From the NCBI GenBank assembly GCA_026770585.1, contig MU646325.1:551781-565953 (forward strand): a DNA stretch of 14,173 nucleotides, read 5' to 3'. The notes beneath the pieces are model-generated. The model was not told the DNA's origin and made no database searches. It saw only the letters and a program-made list of their open reading frames with translations. Position 1 is the stretch's first letter, and each line of letters begins with the position of its first letter. Below, in pieces: positions 5,396 to 11,521 of this stretch. Both the position numbers and the translations under genes were made by a program. This stretch comes from Baffinella frigidus. Its lineage: Eukaryota > Cryptophyceae > Cryptomonadales > Baffinellaceae.

Positions 5396-7283
5396 CCAGA
5401 TCGAGTGCTGTGGACATGACACACCTCGGCCTCGCGTACCAGGTCTAACCCCCCCCCCCCAGTTAAATCTCGTATCCACATAAATGTGTTTTAGTTGCCC
5501 TTTTTGTACGGGAGTTTCTGCTCTAAATGAATTTTATGGCGAACCCAGTTTTACTCAGGCAGTAATTCGTTGTGTACCAGGGTCCGATGCTTGAAACACA
5601 GCAGGGCACATTGCAGATAAGTTCAAGTGTCCACCTGTGGTGGGAGCTCTCTGAACCTCAAGAACCTAAAGGTGGTGCCTCATTTGGAACGTTCCCCTTC
5701 GTGGATGAGTATCAGGGTGCACACCCTCCCCGCCACGGCGGAAACCATCCACCTTTCTTGATGCCTGCCATTGAAACCATTCGGATCTCCTGGTGGATGC
5801 GGATCATCGCTGAAACAATCCGGATCTCCTGATGAGTGCCAACCCCTAAACCATAAACCATAAAACATAAACCATAAACCATGAACCACAAACCCTGAAC
5901 CCTGAACCCTAAACCCTGAACAGATCATCGACGACGTGCTGGACTTCACGAGCGCCTCGGACGTGCTCGGCAAGCCCGCCCTCGCGGACCTCTCGCTCGG
6001 CCTCTCCACCGCACCGGTGCGAACCCAACCCCCCTAATCCCTAATCCCTCAACCCGAATCCCGAATCCCTAATTGTTAGATCCTAATTCTTGAATGCTCA
6101 ACCCGAAACCGGACCTCTCGCAAGGCCTCTCCACGGCCCCGGTGCGCCACACTCCCCCATCAGTCTGCGACCCCCTAATAAGCCGATTAGGAGTTTCGGG
6201 CGCAGGGTTGTCCAGGTTATGTACGGACGCGTCCGGAGTCGTGTCCAGTTGCTGTGATGACACCTTTCCAGTGTCTTGTCCACGTGCTGTACTGACGTGC
6301 CCGGTGTCGTGTCCAAGGGTTGTACTGACATGTCTGGAGTCTCGTCCAGGATCTGTTCTGACACGTCCGGTATCGTATCGTATCGTATCTTGTCGTATCG
6401 TATCGTATCGTATCTTGTCCGCGTGCTGTACTGACGTGTCCGCAGTCCAGTTTCTCGTCCTACAAAAGGTGCTCTACTGACGTGTCGAGGTATTGTACTG
6501 ACACATGCGGTGTCGTGTCCTCCAGGTGCTGTACGCGGCGGAGACGATCCCGGAGCTGCGGCCGATGATCAAGCGCAAGTTCAAGCAGGAGGGGGACGTC
6601 GAGCGCACGCTCACCTACGTCCTGAGCTCTGACGGCGTCGAGCGCGCCCGGTACTCGCCCCCTACCGCTGCGTGGCCAACGCCTGTGTCAAGAAAGTTTG
6701 TTTTGCGCCCGGCATTCGCCCCGTGAAGAGAAAAGGAAACAGGGCGCGGTAGCCACACGGTGGACTACGGACCTTTCATCAAAAGTCAACGTACCCTGTG
6801 GGCAGTTAACTTCAAGGATTTTCTCATGGAAATTTGGTCACGTTGCCGCTAAATCTAGGGGTCCCGAAACGCTGGAAGGCCACCGTGTGGACCCTGAATC
6901 CCAACGCGTGTATGATGGTGGGGTGCAGGGCGCTGGCGCTCTTCCACGCGCAGCGGGCGGTCAACGCAATCGCCCGCCTGCCGGAGTCGGAGGTCCCAAT
7001 CCTGCCCAACGTTGATGGATTTGCATGTGACGCAACGTGCACCCACGGATTCTGAAGATGTTTGCCACTCGCATACTCTCTTACTCCACCCCTCCTCCTC
7101 CCCTCTCTCGCATTCCCTTCACAAACCGGATATACTGTCTCTCTCCCACCCCACCCCTCGCATTCCCCTCGCCAAGCTGATCCGCTGCCCGTGGAACCCT
7201 AAACCCTAAACCCCAAACCCTAACTGCAGGAGCGCAACGCCCTCGTCTCCCTCTCACACATGGTCCTTTCCCGCAAGTCATAG
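1235..7283 (+). CDS. Long-chain trans-polyprenyl (solanesyl/decaprenyl-type) diphosphate synthase, 11 exons, 451 aa
   Basis: Spliced from 1235-1726, 2596-2706, 3317-3421, 3915-3970, 4197-4254, 4819-4943, 5257-5329, 5924-6016, 6526-6650, 6929-6992 and 7230-7283. The sum is 1356 nt, all introns are GT-AG, and the frame is unbroken to TAG at 7281. The enzyme condenses isopentenyl diphosphate onto an allylic primer to build a long all-trans chain, the side chain of plastoquinone or ubiquinone. Visible motifs: GKRFRP (165-170), first Asp-rich motif DDVLD (214-218) followed by RRG, KTAS (300-303), second Asp-rich motif DDVLD (343-347) and GKP (356-358). Ala209, five residues before the first motif, is a small residue as in long-chain enzymes. 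The catalytic part resembles plant SPS3 and COQ1 proteins through to the C terminus (RNALVSLSHMVLSRKS). Residues 1-16 look like a signal peptide, which favours the plastid; mitochondrial import is the alternative. Chain length cannot be read from the sequence. Confidence 0.92.
2149..2190. repeat. (GA)n microsatellite in intron 1
   Basis: Nearly pure GA dinucleotide run, adjoining a short CTCTCTCGAGAG palindrome. Confidence 0.9.
2381..2445 (+). pseudogene. Decayed duplicate of the exon 2 acceptor and start
   Basis: The acceptor string TCGTTCGCAG is followed by a copy of the exon 2 start. Both copies share the path GG-AA-CGGTTCCGGCC-ATTGTGATCCTGATGGC. The upstream copy has one extra T (TTTCCGG against TTCCGG), which shifts the frame inside the conserved GKRFRP motif. 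A stop follows at about 2464. Using this acceptor would break the protein, so the copy is non-functional unless it serves in splicing regulation. Confidence 0.8.
2596..2706 (+). CDS. Exon 2 (residues 165-201)
   Basis: Begins with the substrate-binding motif GKRFRP and continues TIVILMAKATSPEP, the usual helix after that motif. It is phase 0 on both sides (111 nt). The donor GTTTCG is a poor match to consensus, but the next exon continues the family alignment exactly (LLGQ then ITEMIH). Confidence 0.88.
2907..2943 (+). repeat. Dispersed 37-bp repeat, copy 1
   Basis: Matches 13559-13595 with two mismatches, sharing ATTGACTTTTGGCGACC and CTTCCAAGACTCTGG. It is the only clear link between the gene's introns and the far-right repeat region, so it is probably a fragment of a dispersed element. 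Confidence 0.8.
3209..3309. repeat. Inverted telomere-like repeat before exon 3
   Basis: GGGTTAGGG/GGGTTTATGGGG units on the plus strand (3209-3256) are followed, after a spacer of about 14 bp, by CCCTAAACCCCTAACCCC units (3271-3309). The two halves are complementary and could fold into a long hairpin in RNA or DNA. Confidence 0.8.
3317..3421 (+). CDS. Exon 3 (residues 202-236) with the first Asp-rich motif
   Basis: Encodes EMIHVASLIHDDVLDEAD followed by TRRGGEAVHKLYSNK. DDVLD (214-218) binds the Mg-diphosphate of the allylic substrate. Ala209 and Ser210 before it are small residues, compatible with a long product. Phase 0 on both sides; donor GTGCCT. Confidence 0.92.
3422..3914 (+). other. 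Intron 3 (493 bp) with TTAC repeats and tandem copies of the exon 4 boundary
   Basis: Positions 3440-3595 are a decayed (CTTA)n microsatellite. A weak echo of the exon 3 end lies at 3607-3626 (GCTGTACCCAACATGG against GCTGTACTCCAACAAGG). Two echoes of the exon 4 acceptor and start follow at about 3650-3671 and 3775-3807, as part of a tandem repeat with period about 125-140 bp. Confidence 0.8.
3650..3945 (+). repeat. Tandem repeat spanning the intron 3/exon 4 border, three copies
   Basis: The start of exon 4 (GTGGCGGTAATTGCGGG) occurs three times: at 3650, at 3790 and as the true exon at 3915. The last two units share a long common body, including CCCATTCA, ACTGTCTTCAC, GTTGACAC and CCAAAAGGTGGCGGT or CGAAAAGGTGGCGGT. 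Unit two keeps the AG acceptor; unit one has lost it (CAAT before GTGGCG). Unit one still reads VAVIAGN in frame, close to the real VAVIAGD. Confidence 0.85.
3915..3970 (+). CDS. Exon 4 (residues 237-254 and part of 255)
   Basis: Encodes VAVIAGDYLLARASVVLA, the conserved helix with the AGDYLLARA signature after the first Asp-rich motif. It ends in phase 2 (CG), and exon 5 supplies the last base of Arg255. Donor GTACAC. Confidence 0.9.
3971..4196 (+). other. Intron 4 (226 bp), mostly telomere-like repeats
   Basis: From about 3995 to 4180 the intron is a run of CCCTAAA, CCCAAAAC and AACCTTGAACC variants, leaving almost no unique sequence apart from the two splice sites. The acceptor is CGCCAG at 4191-4196. 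Confidence 0.85.
4197..4254 (+). CDS. Exon 5 (residues 255-274)
   Basis: Encodes RLQNTEVTEIMSTALESLVM, a helix that in the family leads into the GE-(I/T)MQI segment of the next exon. Phase 1 in, phase 0 out. Donor GTACTC. Confidence 0.88.
4255..4818 (+). other. Intron 5 (564 bp) with 20-bp tandem repeats and a copy of the exon 5 end
   Basis: Units like CTATCCTAACCGCCTTTACC are repeated at 4285-4375 and again at 4478-4565. Between them lies the exon 5 echo at 4441-4464. The segment 4566-4740 is AT-richer unique sequence. An A-rich, CACAAA-type tract runs from 4745 to 4800, just before the acceptor. Confidence 0.8.
4441..4464 (+). repeat. Echo of the exon 5 end plus 5' splice site
   Basis: Matches 4235-4258 at 23 of 24 bases, including the exon end CTCGAGAGCCTC, the terminal ATG codon and the donor GGTAC. 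The single change turns the Val codon GTC into GGC. It could act as a cryptic or alternative 5' splice site. Confidence 0.85.
4819..4943 (+). CDS. Exon 6 (residues 275-315 and part of 316)
   Basis: Encodes GEIMQIKTGQDDLLDMMTYL then RKSYHKTASLICDACKACAVLG. The GE-MQI and Y-KTASL segments are conserved in the family; Lys300 and Thr301 belong to the diphosphate-binding site. Phase 0 in, phase 2 out. The donor GTGAGA is the best 5' splice site of the gene. Confidence 0.92.
4976..5036. repeat. Interstitial telomere repeat (CCCTAAA)8
   Basis: Eight perfect head-to-tail copies followed by CCCTA. It is the only long perfect telomere tract in the window, so it is probably younger than the decayed tracts. 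It lies between two copies of the exon 6 end. Confidence 0.95.
5051..5100 (+). repeat. Echo of the exon 6 end, 5' splice site and intron start
   Basis: Aligns without gaps to 4915-4964, 43 of 50 bases identical. The exonic part reads DACQACAVLG against DACKACAVLG in the exon; three of the four exonic changes are synonymous. The GGGGTGAG donor is kept. No AG acceptor lies directly in front of it, so it is not a simple alternative exon. Confidence 0.88.
5257..5329 (+). CDS. Exon 7 (residues 316-340)
   Basis: Completes Gly316, then encodes GHAADSEVACAAEEYGYHLG and LAYQ. The EYG-HLGLAYQ stretch is the helix just before the second Asp-rich motif. Phase 1 in, phase 0 out. Donor GTGTGT. Confidence 0.9.
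5330..5923 (+). other. Intron 7 (594 bp) with GA microsatellite, exon-end echo and short tandem repeats
   Basis: A GA microsatellite occupies 5345-5393 and the echo of the exon 7 end is at 5422-5442. Positions 5745-5834 contain about three decayed units of 34-39 bp starting GAAACCAT or GAAACAAT and containing CGGATCTCCTG. Telomere-like CCATAAA/CCCTGAA units run from 5845 to 5920, directly before the acceptor. Confidence 0.8.
5422..5442 (+). repeat. Echo of the exon 7 end plus 5' splice site
   Basis: Matches 5309-5329 at 20 of 21 bases, reading HLGLAYQ like the exon, with one synonymous change (GCC to GCG), and is followed by GT. The (GA)n tract lies between the original and the copy. Confidence 0.85.
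5924..6016 (+). CDS. Exon 8 (residues 341-371) with the second Asp-rich motif
   Basis: Encodes IIDDVLDFTSASDVLGKPAL then ADLSLGLSTAP. DDVLD (343-347) coordinates Mg for isopentenyl diphosphate binding, and LGKP with D-(16)-G-STAP is the usual downstream signature. Phase 0 on both sides. Donor GTGCGA. Confidence 0.93.
6110..6141 (+). repeat. Echo of the exon 8 end plus 5' splice site
   Basis: Shares GGACCTCTCGC, GGCCTCTCCAC and the GGTGCG donor with the exon 8 end at 5985-6022. It reads DLSQGLSTAP against DLSLGLSTAP in the exon. Confidence 0.85.
6209..6525 (+). repeat. About 33-bp tandem array derived from the exon 9 acceptor border
   Basis: Units begin near 6209, 6242, 6277, 6310, 6343, 6416, 6456 and 6487. 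The pattern is (T/C)GTCC, a few variable bases, GTGCTGTACTGACGTG-like sequence, then CCGG-GTC. The true border (GTGTCCTCCAG followed by GTGCTGTAC) is the last unit. Several units keep CCAG or a near form of it. Confidence 0.82.
6371..6415. repeat. (TATCG)n microsatellite
   Basis: Two blocks of TATCG pentamers, each ending in TATCTTG, embedded in the intron 8 array. Confidence 0.9.
6526..6650 (+). CDS. Exon 9 (residues 372-412 and part of 413)
   Basis: Encodes VLYAAETIPELRPMIKRKF then KQEGDVERTLTYVLSSDGVE and RA. It is the C-terminal helical region of the synthase. Phase 0 in, phase 2 out (CG). The donor GTACTC is identical to that of exon 5. Confidence 0.88.
6651..6928 (+). other. Intron 9 (278 bp) with an echo of the exon 9 end
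   Basis: At 6705-6722 the string GCGCCCGGCATTCGCCCC repeats 6644-6661 (GCGCCCGGTACTCGCCCC) with two mismatches. One of these changes the donor GT to GC. The rest of the intron is unique sequence. Confidence 0.75.
6929..6992 (+). CDS. Exon 10 (residues 413-434)
   Basis: Encodes RALALFHAQRAVNAIARLPE and SE, matching the conserved A-LA--HA--A--AI--LPE helix of the family. Phase 1 in, phase 0 out. The donor GTCCCA is very weak, so this exon end is the least certain boundary, though the next exon follows in frame and in alignment. Confidence 0.8.
6993..7229 (+). other. Intron 10 (237 bp)
   Basis: Contains two CTCGCATTCCC(C/T)TC units in a pyrimidine-rich stretch (7080-7170). A CCCTAAACCCTAAACCCC tract (7196-7222) sits directly before the acceptor CTGCAG. 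Confidence 0.75.
7230..7283 (+). CDS. Exon 11, last exon (residues 435-451 and TAG)
   Basis: Encodes ERNALVSLSHMVLSRKS and the stop at 7281-7283. The family ends in a similar R-AL--L-H-V--R-K helix, so the protein is complete at its C terminus. No clear polyadenylation signal was seen downstream. Confidence 0.85.
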   Translation, partial: ERNALVSLSHMVLSRKS

Positions 7284-7289
7284 TCCTCT

Positions 7290-7548
7290 ACAGGGTAGGG
7301 TCGTTTTGAATACAAGACCCCGCAGCCCCCTTAGGACCACCGTAGGGTCCTAGGCATGGGCCTACTGTAGGGTCCTGGGGGGGGGGCGGTTTTTCATGTG
7401 CGAGGTACCCGTACACAGGGATACCTCGCGCATAAGGAGCCCTCCCCCCCCACCCCCTAGGACCACCGTAGGGTCATAAGTACAGGGCAGGGGTGTCTCG
7501 AATACAAGACCCCGCAGCCCGCTGAGTACTTCAGTGGGGTCCTGGGGA
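7290..7548. repeat. Cluster of fold-back repeat fragments
   Basis: Two related blocks share AATACAAGACCCCGCAGCCC (7310 and 7501 areas). Between them lies a hairpin at about 7371-7460: a G-run, then GCGAGGTACCC facing GGGATACCTCGC, then a C-run. CCTAGGACCACCGTAGGGTC strings flank it. These are pieces of the same GGGGTACCTCGC fold-back family seen at 7549, 10732 and 12351. Confidence 0.7.
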
Positions 7549-7677
7549 TAGGGGTACCTCGCTTATAAGAAAGCGCCCCCCCCCCTAGGACCACCATGGA
7601 CCACCATAGGGCCCTAGGCATAGCCGTACTGTAGGGTCCTAGGAGGAGGCGCTTTCTTATGAGCGAGTTACCCCTGT
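7549..7677. mobile_element. MITE-like fold-back element, about 129 bp
   Basis: Left arm GGGGTACCTCGCTTATAAGA then AAGCGCC (7551-7577) is the reverse complement, with few mismatches, of the right arm GGCGCTTTCTTATGAGCGAG then TTACCCC (7648-7674). Both arms carry CCTAGGACC/GGTCCTAGG inside. There is no coding capacity and no clear target-site duplication. Confidence 0.75.
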
Positions 7678-7963
7678 AGAGGATGTGGGGTGGGGGTGTG
7701 AGGGTTCTATGTGAAAATACACGTGTCTACAATACCGCGTCGGATGTGCGGAGGTACATGTGTCAGGTGGAGGTGCATGGGCCATAGCGAGTAACTCCTG
7801 GATTGCCGCATGGAACGGGCTTTGACGCAGCCTGTACGGTGTCTCGCAAGAACAACCCCTAGGGGGGTCAGGAACAGGCCTTCCGTAGGGACCTGACCGC
7901 GGCGTGTTTCTGAGTAGGGCGTGTGCACGCTTTTGCAGCTGTGCATGGGGATGGTCCACCGGT

Positions 7964-8066
7964 ATCCCTTAAGTGCCCAGTAGGCTCATATGCCCTACGG
8001 TAGGGCCCTAGGACCTGCCTAGCACCTCTAGGCCCTCAAATTTGTGGGCATGGCCACTTATGGGAT
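7964..8066. mobile_element. Short inverted-repeat element, about 103 bp
   Basis: Terminal repeats ATCCCTTAAGTG and CACTTATGGGAT differ by one base when one is reverse-complemented. The interior (CAGTAGGCTCATATGCCCTA, GGGCCCTAGGACC) occurs again in reverse orientation at 12431-12525. Confidence 0.75.
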
Positions 8067-8520
8067 ACACCGTCCTTATTCCCGAATAATCATTTACCCA
8101 AACATACACCTGTCGAAGCGCGTGTATCTCGAACACAGTTTATTTCAAACATAATCTCCTTCCGCGCTGCGCATCTCATTCAGGATCATCTCTGATTCGC
8201 TACACACCTTCTACAGGGGTCGCAAGGGATATTCTTGAGAACGAGGGTAATCCATAGCGGTGACGGCGGGAAAGGAGGAGCGGGCTTCGCGCCGAGTCAT
8301 CAAACTTGACCGCGTTTGACAGATGTTTGTAATCATGAACAGGGAGGCACTATGAAGCTGCACTTCCATTGGACCAGCTGCAGAGGGCAACTCAAGTCCT
8401 ATTGCGGACCTCTCCTAGGTCCGGGCGCGTCCCGAGATGCGCCTATGTACCCCGACGCGGGCCTAGGCCTAGACCCTAAACCCTAAACTCTAAAGGCGCT
8501 TAACGAGATGGCTCACGCCG
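8067..8520. other. Spacer without recognisable gene
   Basis: Unique-looking sequence with no convincing reading frame. It ends in a short ACCCTAAACCCTAAACTCTA tract at about 8472-8494. Confidence 0.5.
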
Positions 8521-8658
8521 ATGGTGGATATTCGAACTCCTCCTCTCACTCTTGGCCACCGCGTGGTTCAGACGGCGCCGCGTCGCGACATAAACCTGCA
8601 GGGTGTCTCCGTAGTACGGATGTGGACGTGCGGTACGGAACGGCACGGGTCGTGGGGC

Positions 8659-9114
8659 CTATTTCTTGGCATGCTTCGGATCCGTGGAGTCCGGCGAAGC
8701 GACTTGCTTCTTCCTCTTGAAGTTGTCCTCCTCGCGGAAGGATTGCGGGGAGAGCGTGTGCGACGGAGGGCACGGGGGAAGGGGGGGGCTGTGGGACGCG
8801 CGCGGGCTGCAGGGCGCCTCCTCGTCCCACGCGGAGCAGGAGAGCGGCGAGCACGATCCCGACCGAAAGAAAGGCGAAGAAAGGAGGGGAGGGAAGTCGT
8901 CCTTGGTCGCGGCGCCGTGAAACGCGCAGGAGAGGTCGTTCCCTGCGGAGAGGAGGTCGGGGGTGGACGATCGGTTGGTGGGGAGAAGGACGGCGCCGAG
9001 CAGAGATGCCCTGTAAGGCTCGACCGTGGAAAGGCGGCGGGGCTTCAGTGCGGCGCAGATTGGTGCCACGGCGTGGCTTGGCGAGCGCTTGGAGTAGTTG
9101 GGCGTGAGCGTCAT
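8659..9114 (-). CDS. Hypothetical Ser/Pro-rich protein, 151 aa (possibly a terminal exon)
   Basis: An open frame on the minus strand whose composition looks coding: most codons end in C or G, and Asp, Glu, Lys, Asn, Phe and Tyr use AAC, TAC, GAC, TTC, AAG and GAG, like the exons of the synthase. The protein has no recognised domain. The middle is rich in Ser, Pro and Cys (for example CSPRASHSPPLPPCP). The C-terminal 25 residues are charged, with REED and a basic KRKK patch (133-136) that could serve as a nuclear signal. It is likely disordered. The ATG at 9112-9114 is only the first Met in an open frame that continues upstream without a stop for at least 130 bases, so the true start may lie further upstream or in another exon. 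Stop TAG at 8659-8661. A competing frame at 8546-9259 is less natural in composition. Confidence 0.45.
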   Translation of the reverse strand: MTLTPNYSKRSPSHAVAPICAALKPRRLSTVEPYRASLLGAVLLPTNRSSTPDLLSAGNDLSCAFHGAATKDDFPPLLSSPFFRSGSCSPLSCSAWDEEAPCSPRASHSPPLPPCPPSHTLSPQSFREEDNFKRKKQVASPDSTDPKHAKK

Positions 9115-9520
9115 GTGGTCGTGTTCCGTGGTGGTGTGGTGTGAAGATTTTTCGTGGACGTTTCTGCTTCCAGACAGATAAAGGCGAGGAATGGACCCAC
9201 GGGGGGGTATTTTTGCACTTTTGACTAGTATGGTAGTAAAAAGGACAAGAGAAAAACAAATTGGCCCTACCGTAGGGGCATGTTAAATGTTTTTAAACGA
9301 CGTTTTTTCCAAAAGGGGTGTAAATTCTGAAGACAATTGTTGATAAAAAGGTGATCAGTTGGTAGGGAGAGGGTATCACCCTACGAAAGAGGATACTGTA
9401 GGGCGAGAACACTTCTGGATTTTTTTAAAAAAGAAAAAGTCAAACAGTTTTATTCTGATTCTTTTTCGTAGGGAATTCGTAGGGGCTTAGGTCTCTTTAT
9501 AAAAGCATCTGCAAGGTTTG
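9115..9520. other. AT-richer spacer with small palindromes
   Basis: No gene recognised. CCCTACCGTAGGG (9266-9278) is a small palindrome of the same type found in the fold-back family, and TACTGTAGGGCG recurs at 9394. Confidence 0.45.
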
Positions 9521-9526
9521 CCGGAT

Positions 9527-10534
9527 CGTGGTTTCTACAGTTTCTCGTGGACGTCTCGTGGAGTAGGAGCAGTAAATTGACCGTAAAGGACATCCGTTCT
9601 GTTTTCTTTGCACGTCTTCATGAGTTAGAGCTCATCGGTAGTTCATCTTGCGTGGTACCAACTAGGTTGACTGGTTGTAGATTAGTCTAGATAAAGCCTG
9701 TCAAACTCTGGGTCCAATGCATGTTTCACTTTCGTCTTTATTTTTGATGACTGTGACGGGGTCCATTTTTCAGATGCATTTGATCGTGGGTTCTCGTTGT
9801 GGGATAGGAGCAGTAAATTTCGGACGTGGAAGGAGCGAGTAGGAAATTCCAGAATGTTGGGCACAGCGCCTCGACTGTCCGTTCAGGAGAGTCCAAAAAA
9901 AGAGGCAAATGTTGTTTTTGTGTAAGCTGTCGGGGGTTATTTGATGGTAGATTAGCAATAGAAAATGACGGACCGGTCACAGATGACCGAAGCCTGTAGG
10001 AGAGATTGTTCTATAATTGGGTGGAACCAAGCGAGCCCCATTCAGTTTTCACATCTTTATTGAGTAAGAGCTTATCTTTAGGCCATTTGTCTTGCGTGGT
10101 ACCACTGGGCGTACAGATGAAAAGGCGGAAGTAAAATGTGCAGACAAAAAGGCAGAAGGAAAACGTGCAGTGGCGAACAGGCGGAAATAAAACGTTTTTG
10201 ATGACTGTGGCGGGGTCCATTTTTCAGATGCATTTGATCGTGGGTTCTGGTGGTGGGGTAATCAGCAGGAGCAGTAAATTTCGAAGAATGTAGGGCACAG
10301 CGCCTCGACTGTCCGTTCCGGAAAGTCAAGGTTATTTTTGTGTGAGCTGTCGGAGGTTATTTGATCGTAGATGACGGACCGGTCACACATGATCGAATCC
10401 TGTAGGAAAGATTGTTCTATAATTGGGTGGAACCAAGCGAGTCCCATTCTGTTTTGTTTGCACATCTTTATTGAGTTAGAGCTGATCTTTAGGCCATTTG
10501 TCTTGCGTGGTACCAACTAAGTTGACCGATCGTA
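9527..10534. repeat. Large tandem repeat, two long copies and one partial copy
   Basis: Copy B (9741-10110) and copy C (10195-10534) share long blocks, including GGGGTCCATTTTTCAGATGC, CAGCGCCTCGACTGTCCGTT, TAATTGGGTGGAACCAAGCG and CCATTTGTCTTGCGTGGTAC. The partial copy A (9527-9690) keeps only the GGAGCAGTAAATT part and the final CTTGCGTGGTACCAACTA part. The period is about 450 bp. The minus-strand open frames here are short, differ between copies, and are not supported as genes. Confidence 0.85.
10125..10195. repeat. Short tandem repeat, about 27-bp unit
   Basis: Three decayed copies of an AAAAGGCGGAAGTAAAATGT-like unit with GTGCAG. An inverted copy (CATTTTACTTCCGCCTTTTC) lies at 10555-10574, just after the large tandem repeat. 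Confidence 0.75.
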
Positions 10535-10847
10535 AAACCCATGAGTGCACTGCACATTTTACTTCCGCCTTTTCAACTCCATCCTAGACCCATATGCACA
10601 GTTCGGTTGTGCCAATGCTGTGTCTAGCACCACTCGAGCCGTGTGTGACAACATTCAGACATTCGGTTACTTGTAACCCTGTTTGTCAATGTCTAGGTCA
10701 AGGTGTTCAGGTCCAGGTGTATGCGGTCAGATACAGGGGTACCTCGCTCATAATAAACCGCCGCCCTCCTCAGGACCACCATAGGGCCCTATGCATACTG
10801 TACAGGGGTACCTCGTCTACAAGAAAACGCTTCTCAAGAAACCGCAC

Positions 10848-10992
10848 CGGAACTGACCTCTGCGTTTTCTTAATGTTAAGGAAATCAGATCGACCGGATT
10901 CGCCTCCGTTTTCTTATTTTTAAGAAAACGCAGACCGACCGGATTCTCGTGTTTTCTAATGAATTAAGAAAACACCGACCGACCGGATTCTG
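10848..10992. repeat. Left array of hairpin units, three copies of about 46 bp
   Basis: Each unit is a palindrome GCGTTTTCTTA-(3 to 8)-TAAGAAAACGC followed by the spacer AGACCGACCGGATTC. Units vary mainly in the loop and in single stem bases. Confidence 0.85.
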
Positions 10993-11131
10993 TGTGTACC
11001 AAGAAAATTTTGGGCCCCACATCGCTTACCCCCCCGGAGAATGGAGCTGGCGAAATTTCGGGCCGAAAAACATGCCAACATTTCCCCAGAAAAATGGGTT
11101 CCCGTCTGGTGCGCATTTGAAAAGATTGTGA

Positions 11132-11521
11132 TTTTTGGGCACCTGCAGGGCGGTTCACTTGTGTGCACCCTACATGTACTCGTGTACCTTTAGGGGGGGG
11201 GGTGCGGTTCAAACTGGCTTACCATCGTGGGGTTGTCTACATGCAGTTCAAAATACCTAGAGCACGTGTTATTACTAGGAGCCGATCACAGGTTGGCCTA
11301 CTCGGCCACTTTAAAAAAATTTGGGCACCTGCAGGGCGGTTCACGTGTGTGCACCCTACTCGTGTACCTGGGGGGGGGGGGTTGAGGTTTAAACTGGCTT
11401 ATCATCGTGGGGTTGTCTAGTTCCAAATACCTAGAGCACGTGTTATCACTAGAAACCGATCACAGGTTGGCCTACTAGGCCACTTTAGAGATTTTTGGGC
11501 ACCTGCAGGGCGGTTGTGTTG
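11132..11521. repeat. Tandem repeat, period about 175-185 bp, 2.2 copies
   Basis: TTGGGCACCTGCAGGGCGGT begins units at 11135, 11321 and 11495. The first two units share the G-run, AAACTGGCTTA(C/T)CATCGTGG, GGGTTGTCTA, ATACCTAGAGCACGTGTTAT and CACAGGTTGGCCTACT. Confidence 0.9.

Larger units (their letters stand above)
6017..6525 (+). other. Intron 8 (509 bp) made largely of boundary-derived repeats
   Basis: Telomere-like and CCCGAAT variants (6022-6110) separate exon 8 from an echo of its end at 6110-6141. From 6209 to the acceptor the intron is an array of about eight decayed units of roughly 33 bp that resemble the intron 8/exon 9 border. A TATCG microsatellite interrupts the array at 6371-6415. 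Confidence 0.82.

Noticed and set aside
6094-6480. 128-codon open frame with a repeated CP(R)-VLTC pattern
   Set aside because: It is the translation of the roughly 33-bp intron 8 array. The unit length is divisible by three, which keeps frames open by chance.
6737-6755. Echo of the exon 10 acceptor in intron 9
   Set aside because: Only CAGGGCGC is shared with the true border at 6926-6933; too short to separate from chance.
8546-9259. 237-codon minus-strand frame overlapping the hypothetical protein
   Set aside because: The product is dominated by Arg, Pro, Ala and His in low-complexity runs, as in a shadow frame of GC-rich DNA. The frame at 8659-9114 has more natural codon and residue use.
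9682-10516. Minus-strand open frames sharing HLKNGPRHSHQK
   Set aside because: They are short, differ at both ends, and share residues only because they lie in the large tandem repeat.
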